In this document: positions 7,545 to 15,499 of the stretch, in pieces | Numbering within the stretch: the stretch's first letter is position 1 | Layout: each line of letters opens with the position of its first letter | Assembly (NCBI GenBank): GCA_903843125.1 | Contig: CAIMOR010000407.1 | Span: 31,153 to 95,152 of the forward strand | Reading direction: 5' to 3' | DNA length: 64,000 bases | From: an uncultured Rhodospirillales bacterium | GTDB lineage: Bacteria > Pseudomonadota > Alphaproteobacteria > Acetobacterales > Acetobacteraceae | The notes under the pieces: generated by a model | Database searches by the model: none | What the model was told of the DNA's origin: nothing | The model's input: only the letters and a program-made list of their open reading frames with translations | Translations under genes and position numbers: made by a program

Positions 7545-8800
7545 CAGCAGGCCTCGACCAGGACCATCATGCCCTGGCCGCCGCCGGCGCAGGCACCCGC
7601 CATGGCGTAGCGCCCACCGCGCCGCTGCAACTCCATCAGCACCGAATAGACGCAGCGGATGCCGGTGGCGGCCAAGGGGTGCCCGAACGCGATGGCGCCG
7701 CCGTTGACGTTGAAGCGATCCTCGGCGACGCCGAGGCCACGCCGCACGCTTTCGGCCTGAGAGGAAAACGCCTCGTTCACCTCCACCAGGTCCAGGTCGC
7801 CGGCGTGCATGCCCAGCTTGGCCAGCAGCGCCAGGCCGGCCGGGACCGGCCCGATGCCCATGACCTGCGCCGGCACGCCGGCGGTGGCCACGGCAACAAC
7901 GCGACCGAGCGGCTTCGCCTGCCTGGCCAGCGCGCCATTGGTGACGACGACAGCGGCGGCGCCGTCAACAATGGCGCTGCTGTTGCCGCCGGTCTGCACG
8001 CCACCGAAGGCGGGCGAGAGCTTGGCCAGGATGTCCATTGGCGTCGGGCGGATGTGCGTGTCCTGCGCCACTTCCTTCACGCCGCGCGGCAGCTTCAGCG
8101 CGCGGGGCTTCAGGCCCTCGGCGGTAAACTCCGCATTGGTGACCGGGGCGATCTCCGCGGCGAAGCGGCCGCTCTCAACCGCGGCCAGGGCGCGGGCGAA
8201 ACTGCGGGCGGCGTAGGCGTCCGTCGTCGCACGGTCGATGCCGTAGGCCTGCGCCAGGTTCTCCGCGGTCTGGCCCATGCCGCAGCCGCCGGCGGTGTCG
8301 AACAGGGATTCCCATAGGAAATCCTTGAACTCCACCTGGCCCATGCGGAAGCCGCCGCGATGCGTGTAGGCGGCGACGGGGTTGCGCGTCATGCTCTCGG
8401 CGCCCACCGCAAGTGCCGCTTCATACTGGCCCATGGAGACGCCGCGCGCGGCCTGGGCGATCGCCTCGAACCCCGTGGTGCAGAGGCGGTTGACACCAAG
8501 TGCCGGGCGGTCATTCGCCATGCCCGCAAAAAGCCCGACGTGGCGCGGATAGAAGAAGGCGTCGAAGCTGGCCTGCGCGCAGCTGCCGGCGATGGTGGTG
8601 CCGAGGCGCTGCGGTGCCAACCCGCTGCGCGCCAGCGCGGCACGGGCGACGTGGATGCCGAGGTCGGTCGGCGACACCAGGCCGAGCGCGCCGTTGTAGT
8701 CGACGAAGGGCGTGCGGGCGCCGGCCACGATGAAGGCGTCTGCGAAGCTTTCCACCAGCGCGCCGCCGACATAGGCGGACCAGTCGGTCGAGTAGGTCAT
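7544..8800 (-). CDS. Thiolase (acetyl-CoA C-acyltransferase)
   Basis: This 418-residue thiolase has the nucleophilic cysteine C107 (NRLCTTGFEA), the NEAFSSQ segment, H374 in GGAIAFGHPLAATG and the second catalytic cysteine C404 in GACAGGGQG. Degradative thiolases cleave 3-ketoacyl-CoA with CoA to give acetyl-CoA and an acyl-CoA shortened by two carbons. Beside an enoyl-CoA hydratase, a hydroxyacyl-CoA dehydrogenase and an aryl-CoA ligase, it supplies the last step of a beta-oxidative side-chain cleavage. Its start overlaps the ligase stop (ATGA), and its ribosome site is an unusually complete anti-16S match inside the ligase gene. Confidence 0.95.
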   Translation of the reverse strand: MTYSTDWSAYVGGALVESFADAFIVAGARTPFVDYNGALGLVSPTDLGIHVARAALARSGLAPQRLGTTIAGSCAQASFDAFFYPRHVGLFAGMANDRPALGVNRLCTTGFEAIAQAARGVSMGQYEAALAVGAESMTRNPVAAYTHRGGFRMGQVEFKDFLWESLFDTAGGCGMGQTAENLAQAYGIDRATTDAYAARSFARALAAVESGRFAAEIAPVTNAEFTAEGLKPRALKLPRGVKEVAQDTHIRPTPMDILAKLSPAFGGVQTGGNSSAIVDGAAAVVVTNGALARQAKPLGRVVAVATAGVPAQVMGIGPVPAGLALLAKLGMHAGDLDLVEVNEAFSSQAESVRRGLGVAEDRFNVNGGAIAFGHPLAATGIRCVYSVLMELQRRGGRYAMAGACAGGGQGMMVLVEAC

Positions 8801-10569
8801 GGCGTGATCACCTCCTTCTCCTCATTGTCGTACAAGCGTGCCACGTCGGCGGCGCGACGCGCCAGGATGGCGCGGACATTCAGCGAACCCTTGTCGGTCA
8901 TCTCGCCGGCATCGAGCGAGAGCGGCGCGCGCAGGAACATGGCGCGGGCGATGGTGAGCGAGGAAGCGCCGCCGCCTTCCGCGTTCAATGCCCGCAGGGC
9001 GGCGCGGACCTCGCCAAGGAAGATGCTGTCGTCCAACTCCGCCAGTCGATGCGGCTGCGGGATCAGCAGCAGGCCGATATCGTCGCGGTCATGGCCGCAC
9101 ACCACCATGTCCCGCGCCACCTCGGCCAGCGCCGCCATGGCGCGCGGCTTGATGGCGCCGACATTGACCTTGGTGCCGGTCGCCAGCTTGAAATCCTCGC
9201 CCAGCCGGCCGTCGAAGCGCAGCCCCTGGTTGGGGTCGGCAAGGTCCACCCAGCGCATGGCGTCGCCGGTGCGGAAGAACCCCTCGGCGTCGAAGCTGGC
9301 GGCATTCGCTTCCGGATTGTCCAGGTAGCCGGGCGTCACCTGCGGTCCGCGGACGCGGACTTCCAGCTTGTCGCCATCCGGCAGCAGCAGCAGTTCCGCG
9401 CTGGGCAGTGGCGTGCCGATGCAGCCGGAGGGCACCTTGGGCGCATGGGTCAGTACCACCGCCGGCGCGGTTTCGGTCAGGCCCCAGCTGGCGGCCATGT
9501 GCACCGGCCGCGGTGCCTGCATGATGACGGCCTCCAGCCGGCGCCACAGTGGCGGCGCCAGCGCGGCGGCGGCGTAGAAGACGATCCGCAGACGCCCGAG
9601 GAAGGCGTCGCGGATTTTCGGCTCGTCCTCCAGGTGCGGCAACAGCAGCTCATAGCCCTTCGGCACGTTGAAACTGATGGTCGGCGAAACGTCGTGCAGG
9701 TTGCGCAGGGTGCGGCCGAAATCCTGCGGCAGCGGCCGACCGTCATCGATCCACAGCGTACCGCCGTGGCGCAGCACCATGTTGAAGTTGTGGCTGCCGC
9801 CGAAGGTGTGGGACCAGGGCAACCAGTCCAGCAGCACCGGCGGCTCGTGGTACAGAAAGGGCCAGGCGTAGGCGATCTGTTCCTGATTCACCGCCATCAT
9901 GCGGTGGGTGTTCATCACGCCCTTGGGCATGCCGGTGGAGCCGCTGGTGAACAGCAGTTTCACCACGGCGTCCGGCGGCACGGCGGCCATGGCGGCATCG
10001 GTGCGCGCTGTGGGTGCCGTGGCCAGCAGCCCGGCGAAGGCGGTGGCGCGGCCATGCGGTTCCAGCGCCACATGCTCGGCCTCCGCCGCTTCCGGAACGG
10101 CCAGCGCTCGGGCGAAGGTGGCAGCGTTGTCGGCGAAGATCAGCCCGGGCTGCGCCAGGCGAAGCACGTGGCGCAACTTCAGCAGATCCTGGCTGGCCAG
10201 GCTGTACGGCACCGAGACCGGCGTCACCGGCACGCCGACGCTCATTGCCGCCAGCGCCAGCAGCGCGTGTTCGATGCCGTTGCCGGACAGGATGGCGACG
10301 CCGCGTTCGGGTCCCAGCCCCCGCGCCAGCAGCGCGGCCGCAAGGCGGCGCACCTGGTCGGCGGCCTCGCCCCAGCTCAGGCTGCGCCAGGCAGTGCCAT
10401 CGGCGGTGCGCTGCCGCAGCAGAGGCGCGTGCGGCTGCCGCTCCGCCCAGTGGAACAGGTTGTCGGTGATCCGCGGCGGATGCTCCGGCAGCGTCGCCGC
10501 CGAGCGCACCAGCCAGCCGTCCCCATGCGGCGTGACGCGCACATCTGGCGTGCTGAAGATGGTTTCCAT
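8797..10569 (-). CDS. Feruloyl-CoA synthase-like AMP-dependent acyl-CoA ligase
   Basis: This 590-residue ANL-superfamily ligase has the phosphate-binding loop TSGSTGMPKGV (208-218), the ASWGLTETAP adenylate motif, EGFFRTGD and the late MTDKGSLNVRA segment, which resembles feruloyl-CoA synthases. The reaction activates an aryl-propenoic acid to its CoA ester using ATP. The usual Gly-Asp-Arg hinge is replaced by FDGRLGEDFKLATGTKVNVG, as in feruloyl-CoA synthases. GGAGG lies 5 nt before the ATG. It is the committing enzyme of the cluster, downstream of a MarR regulator and coupled to the thiolase. Feruloyl versus another hydroxycinnamate is not decided. Confidence 0.88.
   Translation of the reverse strand: METIFSTPDVRVTPHGDGWLVRSAATLPEHPPRITDNLFHWAERQPHAPLLRQRTADGTAWRSLSWGEAADQVRRLAAALLARGLGPERGVAILSGNGIEHALLALAAMSVGVPVTPVSVPYSLASQDLLKLRHVLRLAQPGLIFADNAATFARALAVPEAAEAEHVALEPHGRATAFAGLLATAPTARTDAAMAAVPPDAVVKLLFTSGSTGMPKGVMNTHRMMAVNQEQIAYAWPFLYHEPPVLLDWLPWSHTFGGSHNFNMVLRHGGTLWIDDGRPLPQDFGRTLRNLHDVSPTISFNVPKGYELLLPHLEDEPKIRDAFLGRLRIVFYAAAALAPPLWRRLEAVIMQAPRPVHMAASWGLTETAPAVVLTHAPKVPSGCIGTPLPSAELLLLPDGDKLEVRVRGPQVTPGYLDNPEANAASFDAEGFFRTGDAMRWVDLADPNQGLRFDGRLGEDFKLATGTKVNVGAIKPRAMAALAEVARDMVVCGHDRDDIGLLLIPQPHRLAELDDSIFLGEVRAALRALNAEGGGASSLTIARAMFLRAPLSLDAGEMTDKGSLNVRAILARRAADVARLYDNEEKEVITP
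8806..8817 (-). promoter_or_regulatory. Full-length Shine-Dalgarno site of the thiolase gene
   Basis: On the minus strand the 12 bases AAGGAGGTGATC are the exact complement of the 3' end of bacterial 16S rRNA (GATCACCTCCTT). The site ends 5 nt before the thiolase ATG. It sits inside the ligase coding sequence, where it spells the C-terminal residues KEVI. Most genes here have only 4-6 nt matches, so high translation of the thiolase relative to the ligase is likely. Confidence 0.85.
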
Positions 10570-10591
10570 GGCTTCCTCCGTGGCGCCGCGT

Positions 10592-11074
10592 TCAGGGCGG
10601 GCTCAGCTTGGCCAGCAGCGTGACCAGCGTGGCGTATTGCCGGGGCGTCAGTCGATGCGCCACCTGCTGCTCCATCGCCAATATCGCGGGCGTCAACTCG
10701 TCGTACAGTGCGTGACCCGCAGCGGTCAGTCGCAGCAAGTTGGCGCGGCGGTTGGCGGCATCCACCCGCCGGTCGACCAGGCCCTGCGCCTCCATCTCGG
10801 CCAGCAGCACCGCCATGTTGGAGGGCTTGACGCGCAGCGCCTCGGCCAGGTGGCCCTGCTGCACGTCCGGGTTGGCCTGCAGCAGCGCCAGCACGGAATA
10901 GCGTGCTGGAGTCACGCCCGCCTGACCGAAGTGGCGATGGAATTCGTCGAATACCTGCTGCTGCGCCAGCCTCAGCAGGAAGCCGACATGGCCGGTCAAT
11001 GGCGCCATGTCCAGGCGCGCCACCGCCGGCACGCTACGGCGACGCGTGGCAGCCTCGGGCAGCGCGTCAGGCAT
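10592..11074 (-). CDS. MarR-family transcriptional regulator of the aromatic-acid cluster
   Basis: This 160-residue winged-helix protein has the MarR layout: an N-terminal dimer helix (HVGFLLRLAQQQVFDEFHRHF), the core GVTPARYSVLALLQANP, the recognition helix region LAEALRVKPSNMAVLLAEMEAQGLVDRR, the wing DAANRRANLLRLTAAG and C-terminal helices. The ATG at 11074 overlaps the binding-protein stop by 8 nt; a longer frame upstream is antisense-like and was dropped. MarR proteins next to hydroxycinnamate-CoA genes are usually repressors released by aryl-CoA or phenolic ligands. Two related AT-rich inverted repeats, before the binding-protein gene and at the hydratase start, are its likely operators, implying autoregulation. 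Confidence 0.92.
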   Translation of the reverse strand: MPDALPEAATRRRSVPAVARLDMAPLTGHVGFLLRLAQQQVFDEFHRHFGQAGVTPARYSVLALLQANPDVQQGHLAEALRVKPSNMAVLLAEMEAQGLVDRRVDAANRRANLLRLTAAGHALYDELTPAILAMEQQVAHRLTPRQYATLVTLLAKLSPP

Positions 11075-12278
11075 GGACGAGGGGGCAACCGCCGGCGCTG
11101 AGCGGACGGAAGGCCTGGTCGGCCGGAACGGTGACCTCAACCTTGCAGTAGTCCCAGGGGCCATGCGATTCCGCGGGCGCCTTGACCCGCAGCAGATAGG
11201 CCGGGTGCAGCTTGCGGCCGTCGATGCGGATGCTGCCCTGGCCGAAGGCGTCATCGTCGGTCGGCATCGCCTTCATGCGCGCCACGATCGCTCGGCCGCC
11301 GCGTTCCGCCGGCATGGCGGCGACGGCCTTCAGCAGGTGCAGCGCGCCGCCATAGCTGCCGGCCTGCAGCATGGTCATGCGCACGCCGCCAACCTTGGGC
11401 GCCAGCCGGGCCGAGAGCGCCCGGGTGCGGGCGTTGAGGTCCCAGTAGAAACTCTCGGTGAAGTAGAGCCCCTGCGCCGCCTCCAGCCCGAGCGAATGGA
11501 TGTTGGTGATGACCATCACCAGCCCGACAATGCGCATGCCGCGCTGGGCGATACCGAATTCGGCCGCCTGCTTGATGGTGTTGGAGGTGTCGTTGCCGGC
11601 ATTGGCGATGCCCAGCACCTTCGCGCCGCTGGCGCCGGCCGCAACCAGCTGGCTGGAGAAATCCGTGGTGCCCGGAAACGGATGCCTGGCGCTGCCGAGG
11701 ACACGGCCACCGGCGGCGGTGATGAACTGCGTCGCGTCGCGTTCCAGCGCATGGCCGAAGGCGTAGTCGGCGGTGATGAAGTACCAGCTGTCGCCGCCGG
11801 ACTTCACCATGGCGCTGGCGGTGCAGTTCGCCAGCATCCAGGTGTCGTAGGCGTAGTGCACGGTGTTGGCGTTGCAGCGTGGGCCGGTGACGTCGGCGCT
11901 GCCGGCGCCGGTGACGATGCAGACCTTGTCCTTCTCGGCGGCCACGCCCGCCACCGCCAGCGCCACGGCGGAGCCGACGCAATCGACCACGGCATCCACG
12001 CCATCCCTGTCGAACCATTGCCGTGCGAGCGAGACGGCCAGGTCGGGCTTGTTCTGGTGGTCGCCGGTCACGACCTCCACTGCCAGGCCCTGAGCGCCGA
12101 AATCCTGCACCGCCTGCTGCACGGCGGCGACGCTGGTGGGGCCGGCGTCGTTGCGGAAGGGGCCGGACATGTCGGTCAGCACGCCGATCCTCAGCGGCTT
12201 CTGCTGCGCGCGCAGCGTGGCGTGGGGCAGGGCCAGCGCTCCGGCGGAGCCGAGCAGCAGACGGCGATGGATGGACAT
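11067..12278 (-). CDS. ABC-type branched-chain amino acid/aromatic acid (LivJ-like) binding protein
   Basis: Starting from ATG 12278 (GGGAG about 9 nt upstream) this is a 403-residue periplasmic binding protein. It has an RR-type signal peptide (MSIHRRLLLG, cleavage near LRAQ) and a Peripla_BP_6 pattern: LRIGVLTDMSGPF, a GSAVALAVAGVAAEK hinge, DYAFGHALERDATQ and TDFSSQLVAAGASGAKVLG. Receptors of this family next to aryl-CoA ligases commonly bind hydroxycinnamates or benzoates. No permease or ATPase genes accompany it, so it would have to use a transporter encoded elsewhere. A sigma70-like promoter and a MarR-like operator lie directly upstream. Confidence 0.92.
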   Translation of the reverse strand: MSIHRRLLLGSAGALALPHATLRAQQKPLRIGVLTDMSGPFRNDAGPTSVAAVQQAVQDFGAQGLAVEVVTGDHQNKPDLAVSLARQWFDRDGVDAVVDCVGSAVALAVAGVAAEKDKVCIVTGAGSADVTGPRCNANTVHYAYDTWMLANCTASAMVKSGGDSWYFITADYAFGHALERDATQFITAAGGRVLGSARHPFPGTTDFSSQLVAAGASGAKVLGIANAGNDTSNTIKQAAEFGIAQRGMRIVGLVMVITNIHSLGLEAAQGLYFTESFYWDLNARTRALSARLAPKVGGVRMTMLQAGSYGGALHLLKAVAAMPAERGGRAIVARMKAMPTDDDAFGQGSIRIDGRKLHPAYLLRVKAPAESHGPWDYCKVEVTVPADQAFRPLSAGGCPLVHA

Positions 12279-12303
12279 GGACAGTGTCTCCCAAGGATTA
12301 TTT

Positions 12304-12322
12304 ATTATGGTCCATACATAAT
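12304..12322. promoter_or_regulatory. Probable MarR operator upstream of the binding-protein gene
   Basis: ATTATGGTCCATACATAAT holds two nested inverted repeats: ATTATG/CATAAT with a 7-nt spacer, and TATGG-T-CCATA. It is an AT-rich island in roughly 70% GC DNA and overlaps the predicted -10 and start site of the binding-protein/marR transcript. Its minus-strand reading begins CCATTATGT-AT, as does the plus-strand site at 14077. Confidence 0.5.
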
Positions 12323-12344
12323 GGAGGCAGCGGCAGCGACGCAA
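12316..12344 (-). promoter_or_regulatory. Sigma70-like promoter for the binding-protein/marR operon
   Basis: Minus-strand TTGCGT (12344-12339) and TTATGT (12321-12316) are separated by 17 nt. Transcription would start near 12309, inside the inverted repeat, about 30 nt before the ATG at 12278. Confidence 0.45.
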
Positions 12345-12347
12345 GGG

Positions 12348-13286
12348 CTACGGCAGCTCCGCGGCTTGGGCCTTGAGCTTGAGCAGTGCGAGCAGCGTGG
12401 CGTCGCGCTGACGAACCATCTCGGCGCGGTCATGTGGCGCCAGTTCCTGCGCCACGCCGGCCGCAACCTCGGCGCCCAGCGCGGCGTCGACATGCACGGT
12501 GCCGAGGTCGCGCCACATGCCTTCCGTCGCCGCCCAGAGCGGCTTTTCGAACAAGGCACCGATGCCGCCGGCACCACCCGAGAGGTGCAGGTTGAGGAAC
12601 GGGCCGAGCAATGCCCAGCGCAGCCCCGGGCCATGCGCGATGGCGGCATCGATATCGGCGACGCTGGCGACGCCGGCCTGCACCAGGTTGAACGCTTCCT
12701 GCCACAGCGCCGCCTGCAGCCGGTTGGCGACATGGCCGCGGATTTCCCGCTTCAGGTGGATCGGGTGCTTGCCGATGCCGCGATAGAACGCCAGGGCGCC
12801 TTCGATGGCCGCCACGCTGGTCTGAGCCCCGCCGGCCACTTCCACCAGCGGTACCAGGTGCGGCGGGTTGAAGGGGTGGCCGAGCACGACGCGTTCCGGG
12901 TGGCGGGCGCAGGCGTCCTGGAACTGCGAAACCATGATGGTGCTGGTGCTGCTGGCCAGAACCGCCTCTGCCGGCGCTGCGGCGTCCATCCGGGCGAACA
13001 GCTCGCGCTTCAGGTCGACGCGCTCGGGCGCGTTCTCCTGCACGAATTCGGCGTCGCGGACGGCTTCCTCCGGCGAGGCGACGAAGCGCAGGCCGGCGGA
13101 GTCGGCGCCTTCGGCCAGGCCCATGGTCACCATGCTGGGCCAATGCTGGGCGACGGCGTCGCGCAACGCGGCCTCGGCACCGGGCGAGGGATCGGTCGCC
13201 GTGACCTGGAGGCCCCGGGCGAGGAAATAGCTGGCCCAGCTGGCGCCGATGACGCCGGTGCCGATGATGGCGACGCGGCGGATCAT
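12348..13286 (-). CDS. 3-hydroxyacyl-CoA dehydrogenase (carnitine-dehydrogenase-like)
   Basis: This 312-residue protein has the NAD-binding GTGVIG near the N-terminus (VAIIGTGVIGASWA), the ENAPER segment (84-89), SSTSTIMVSQF and the catalytic-histidine motif H137 in LGHPFNPPHLVPLVEV, followed by the helical C-terminal domain. The HPFNPPHL and ENAPER motifs are typical of the 3-hydroxyacyl-CoA/carnitine dehydrogenase group. It should oxidise the 3-hydroxyacyl-CoA formed by the adjacent hydratase. Its ATG overlaps the hydratase stop (ATGA). The frame stays open far upstream only because of high GC; the start at 13286 matches the Rossmann N-terminus. Confidence 0.92.
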   Translation of the reverse strand: MIRRVAIIGTGVIGASWASYFLARGLQVTATDPSPGAEAALRDAVAQHWPSMVTMGLAEGADSAGLRFVASPEEAVRDAEFVQENAPERVDLKRELFARMDAAAPAEAVLASSTSTIMVSQFQDACARHPERVVLGHPFNPPHLVPLVEVAGGAQTSVAAIEGALAFYRGIGKHPIHLKREIRGHVANRLQAALWQEAFNLVQAGVASVADIDAAIAHGPGLRWALLGPFLNLHLSGGAGGIGALFEKPLWAATEGMWRDLGTVHVDAALGAEVAAGVAQELAPHDRAEMVRQRDATLLALLKLKAQAAELP

Positions 13287-14080
13287 GGCTGCTGCACCTT
13301 CCGGCCCCGCTTCTCGACGAAGTCCGTCAGCATGGCGACGGCCTCCGGCCCGGTCTGCGCCAGGGCGGCGGTCAGGCTTTCCACGAACAGCCCGTCGCTC
13401 TCGCTCATGTCCTGAATGCGCGGCAGCGCCTGCAGAATGGCCAGCACCGTCAGCGGCGCCATGCCGGCGATCGTCGCCGCCAACTCCCCTGCCTTTGCCA
13501 ACGCCTCTCCGGCAGGGGCGAGGTACTGTACCAGTCCGATGCGCTCTGCCATCGGCGCATCGATGACCCGCCCGGTCAGCATCATATCCGCCATGCGCGC
13601 GGCCCCGATCAGCCGGGCGACGTTCACGCTGGCGCCGCCGCCGACATAGATGCCGCGGGTCCCTTCCGGCAGCGCGAAGAAGGCCGAGGCGTCGGCCACC
13701 CGGATATGGCAGGCGGTGGCGAGCTCCAGCCCACCGCCGACAGTGGCGCCATGCAGCGCGGCGATGGCCGGCACCCGGCCGTGGCGCAGCCGCGTGAACA
13801 ACGCATGCCAATCGCGCGACAGATGGAAGACCTCGGCGGCGCTGCGCAGCCGTTGTTCGCCCAGGTCCAGTCCGGCGCAGAAGCAGGGGCCATGTCCGTG
13901 GATCACGATTGCGCGAGCTTCGCCTTGCGCCCGCGCTATGCCGCGATCCAGCTCGGCCAGCAGCGCTTCGGAAATGGCGTTGCGCTTGGCCGGGCGGTTC
14001 AACCCCAGCCAAGCGACGGGGCCTTCCAGGGTATAGCTCAGCAGGTCGGGCTCGGGCATGGTCGAGGGCGCTTCCACCAT
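13283..14080 (-). CDS. Enoyl-CoA hydratase/isomerase family protein
   Basis: This crotonase-fold protein (265 residues from ATG 14080, or 258 from ATG 14059) has the two oxyanion-hole regions, HGHGPCFCAGLDL and HGATVGGGLELATACHIRVA, and the PEGTRGIYVGGGA segment. In this operon it should hydrate the alpha,beta-unsaturated aryl-CoA made by the ligase; direct retro-aldol cleavage as in feruloyl-CoA hydratase/lyase is an alternative. The dehydrogenase and thiolase argue for the beta-oxidative version. ATG 14080 lies inside an AT-rich inverted repeat, so the message would be leaderless or nearly so if that start is used. Confidence 0.9.
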   Translation of the reverse strand: MVEAPSTMPEPDLLSYTLEGPVAWLGLNRPAKRNAISEALLAELDRGIARAQGEARAIVIHGHGPCFCAGLDLGEQRLRSAAEVFHLSRDWHALFTRLRHGRVPAIAALHGATVGGGLELATACHIRVADASAFFALPEGTRGIYVGGGASVNVARLIGAARMADMMLTGRVIDAPMAERIGLVQYLAPAGEALAKAGELAATIAGMAPLTVLAILQALPRIQDMSESDGLFVESLTAALAQTGPEAVAMLTDFVEKRGRKVQQP

Positions 14081-14093
14081 TATGTCATATAAT
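14079..14093. promoter_or_regulatory. Second MarR-like operator, at the hydratase start
   Basis: ATTAT-GTCAT-ATAAT is a perfect 5-5-5 inverted repeat. With its left flank it reads CCATTATGTCAT, shared with the minus-strand reading of the site at 12304-12325 (CCATTATGTAT). It overlaps the hydratase ATG and a possible minus-strand -10 (TTATAT). On the plus strand it contains a consensus TATAAT at 14088-14093, so the plus-strand glycosyltransferase gene might also initiate here, although no good -35 is visible. Confidence 0.45.
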
Positions 14094-14199
14094 TATTGCC
14101 GCCAGCCTACACGCGGTGCCGGGGCGCGTGCAAGGGCTGGCTGTCACGCCGCCGGGCTTGCTCCGCCATGGCTTTGCGCGCATTAGGCAGCCCATCGAG

Positions 14200-15441
14200 A
14201 TGGTTTTCTCCGGGGTGGCGGACGTGCCTGACCAATCGCGCCCGGGCGCAGTTGCGCCGCCGATCCTCTTGCTGGCCTTCGACCGCCCGGAGCTGCTGGC
14301 GCAGGTGTTGGAAAGCCTGGCCGCGCAGCAACCCAAGCTCGACCCGGCCCGGATAAATCTGTTCCTCGACGGCGCCTACTGTCCCTACCGCGACGCGCTG
14401 GTGGCCGACCCGGTTGCGGTGGACCACGCCGCGTTGGTGTTCCGCCGCCTCTGCCCCGGCGGCCGGTTGCACCGCGCACCGCAGAACCTCGGCGTTGCGT
14501 TCAACTATGACCGCGCGGAGCGCTTCGCCTTCGTCGAGCAGGACGCGCCGGTGGCCTACTTCTTCGAGGACGACCTGGTGCTCTCGCCGTTCTACCTGGC
14601 AACGCTGGACCGGCTGGCCGCGCTGGCCGTGGCGGAGCCGCGCGTGGCCTATGTCGGCGCCTGTGGCGACCATCGGTTGGACGTGGCGGCGCAGCGCGAC
14701 CGGTTGGGCTGCCTGCAGCCAATGGAGCACATGTGGGGCTACGCCATGACGCGACGCCACTGGCTTGAACGCCAGCCGGTGTTGGCGCCGTACCTGGACC
14801 TGCTGCGCGGCTGCAACTACCGCGACCGGCCGCACCAGCAGATACTGGAGCATTGGTGGCGCCAGGGCGCCGGCGTCTCGGTCTCCTCGCAGGATGGCGC
14901 GAAGCTGGCGACCTGCCAGTTGCTGGGCAGGATGCGGTTGTCGACCGTGGCGGTGCTGGCGCGCAACATCGGCGAGGTCGGCCTGCATTTCTCGCCCGAG
15001 GGCTACCGCGCCGCCGGCTTCCACCTGACGCAATGCTACCCGGCCGAGGCGCCGCTTGCGGACATCGAACTGCCCGACGACGCCGCGCTGGAAGCGATGC
15101 TGGCGGCCGAACAGGCCCTGGCGGCCGAACGCCGCGGCGTGCCGGCGCCGCTGCGGCCGGCCTGGCCGGCGCAGCCCTTGCCGCTGGACGCTGTCGGCCT
15201 GGTGCGGCTGCTGTATCGGACGCTGCTTGAGCGGGACCCCGACGACGCCGGCCTGGCGGCCCATGCCGAGTTGCTGGAGACGGGGCAATCCGACCCGGCG
15301 CAGGTGATCCAGGGGTTCCTTGATTCCTCTGAGTTTCGCGACGTTCTTGGCAACCGGGGATGGGTCCGTGCCGAACTCAGCCGCGGCGCCGCGGCGCCGG
15401 CCAGCGTCGGCGGCGGGCAGGTCGCCGGCCAGCGCGGGTGA
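14200..15441 (+). CDS. GT-A-type glycosyltransferase with C-terminal DUF4214-like module
   Basis: This 413-residue protein starts at ATG 14200; GTG codons at 14215 and 14224 are alternatives. The N-terminal part resembles GNT-I/GT-A transferases: PPILLLAFDRPELLAQVLESL, then NLFLDG, AYFFEDDLVLSPFYL with an EDD metal site, and MEHMWGYAMTRRHW. The last ~70 residues (LVRLLYRTLLERDPDDAGL, then FLDSSEFRDVL) match the DUF4214 pattern, a helical module of secreted and polysaccharide-related proteins. Neither a signal peptide nor a membrane segment is seen. It probably modifies a cell-surface glycan. The following methyltransferase starts with a related module, so the pair probably work on the same glycan. 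Confidence 0.8.
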   Translation: MVFSGVADVPDQSRPGAVAPPILLLAFDRPELLAQVLESLAAQQPKLDPARINLFLDGAYCPYRDALVADPVAVDHAALVFRRLCPGGRLHRAPQNLGVAFNYDRAERFAFVEQDAPVAYFFEDDLVLSPFYLATLDRLAALAVAEPRVAYVGACGDHRLDVAAQRDRLGCLQPMEHMWGYAMTRRHWLERQPVLAPYLDLLRGCNYRDRPHQQILEHWWRQGAGVSVSSQDGAKLATCQLLGRMRLSTVAVLARNIGEVGLHFSPEGYRAAGFHLTQCYPAEAPLADIELPDDAALEAMLAAEQALAAERRGVPAPLRPAWPAQPLPLDAVGLVRLLYRTLLERDPDDAGLAAHAELLETGQSDPAQVIQGFLDSSEFRDVLGNRGWVRAELSRGAAAPASVGGGQVAGQRG

Positions 15442-15499
15442 TTCCGCGGCTTTGTGGTTTGCGCTAGAAGCACGGCAGCAGAAATCGGACCCATCCCCC

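Noticed and set aside
11007-13415. 802-residue open frame on the plus strand
   Set aside because: It lies opposite three well-supported minus-strand genes and has a His/Gln/Arg-rich composition typical of GC-rich antisense frames.
13287-14012. N-terminal extension of the hydroxyacyl-CoA dehydrogenase
   Set aside because: The extra residues are out of frame with, and overlap, the enoyl-CoA hydratase gene; the Rossmann start MIRRVAIIGTG at 13286 is the natural N-terminus.
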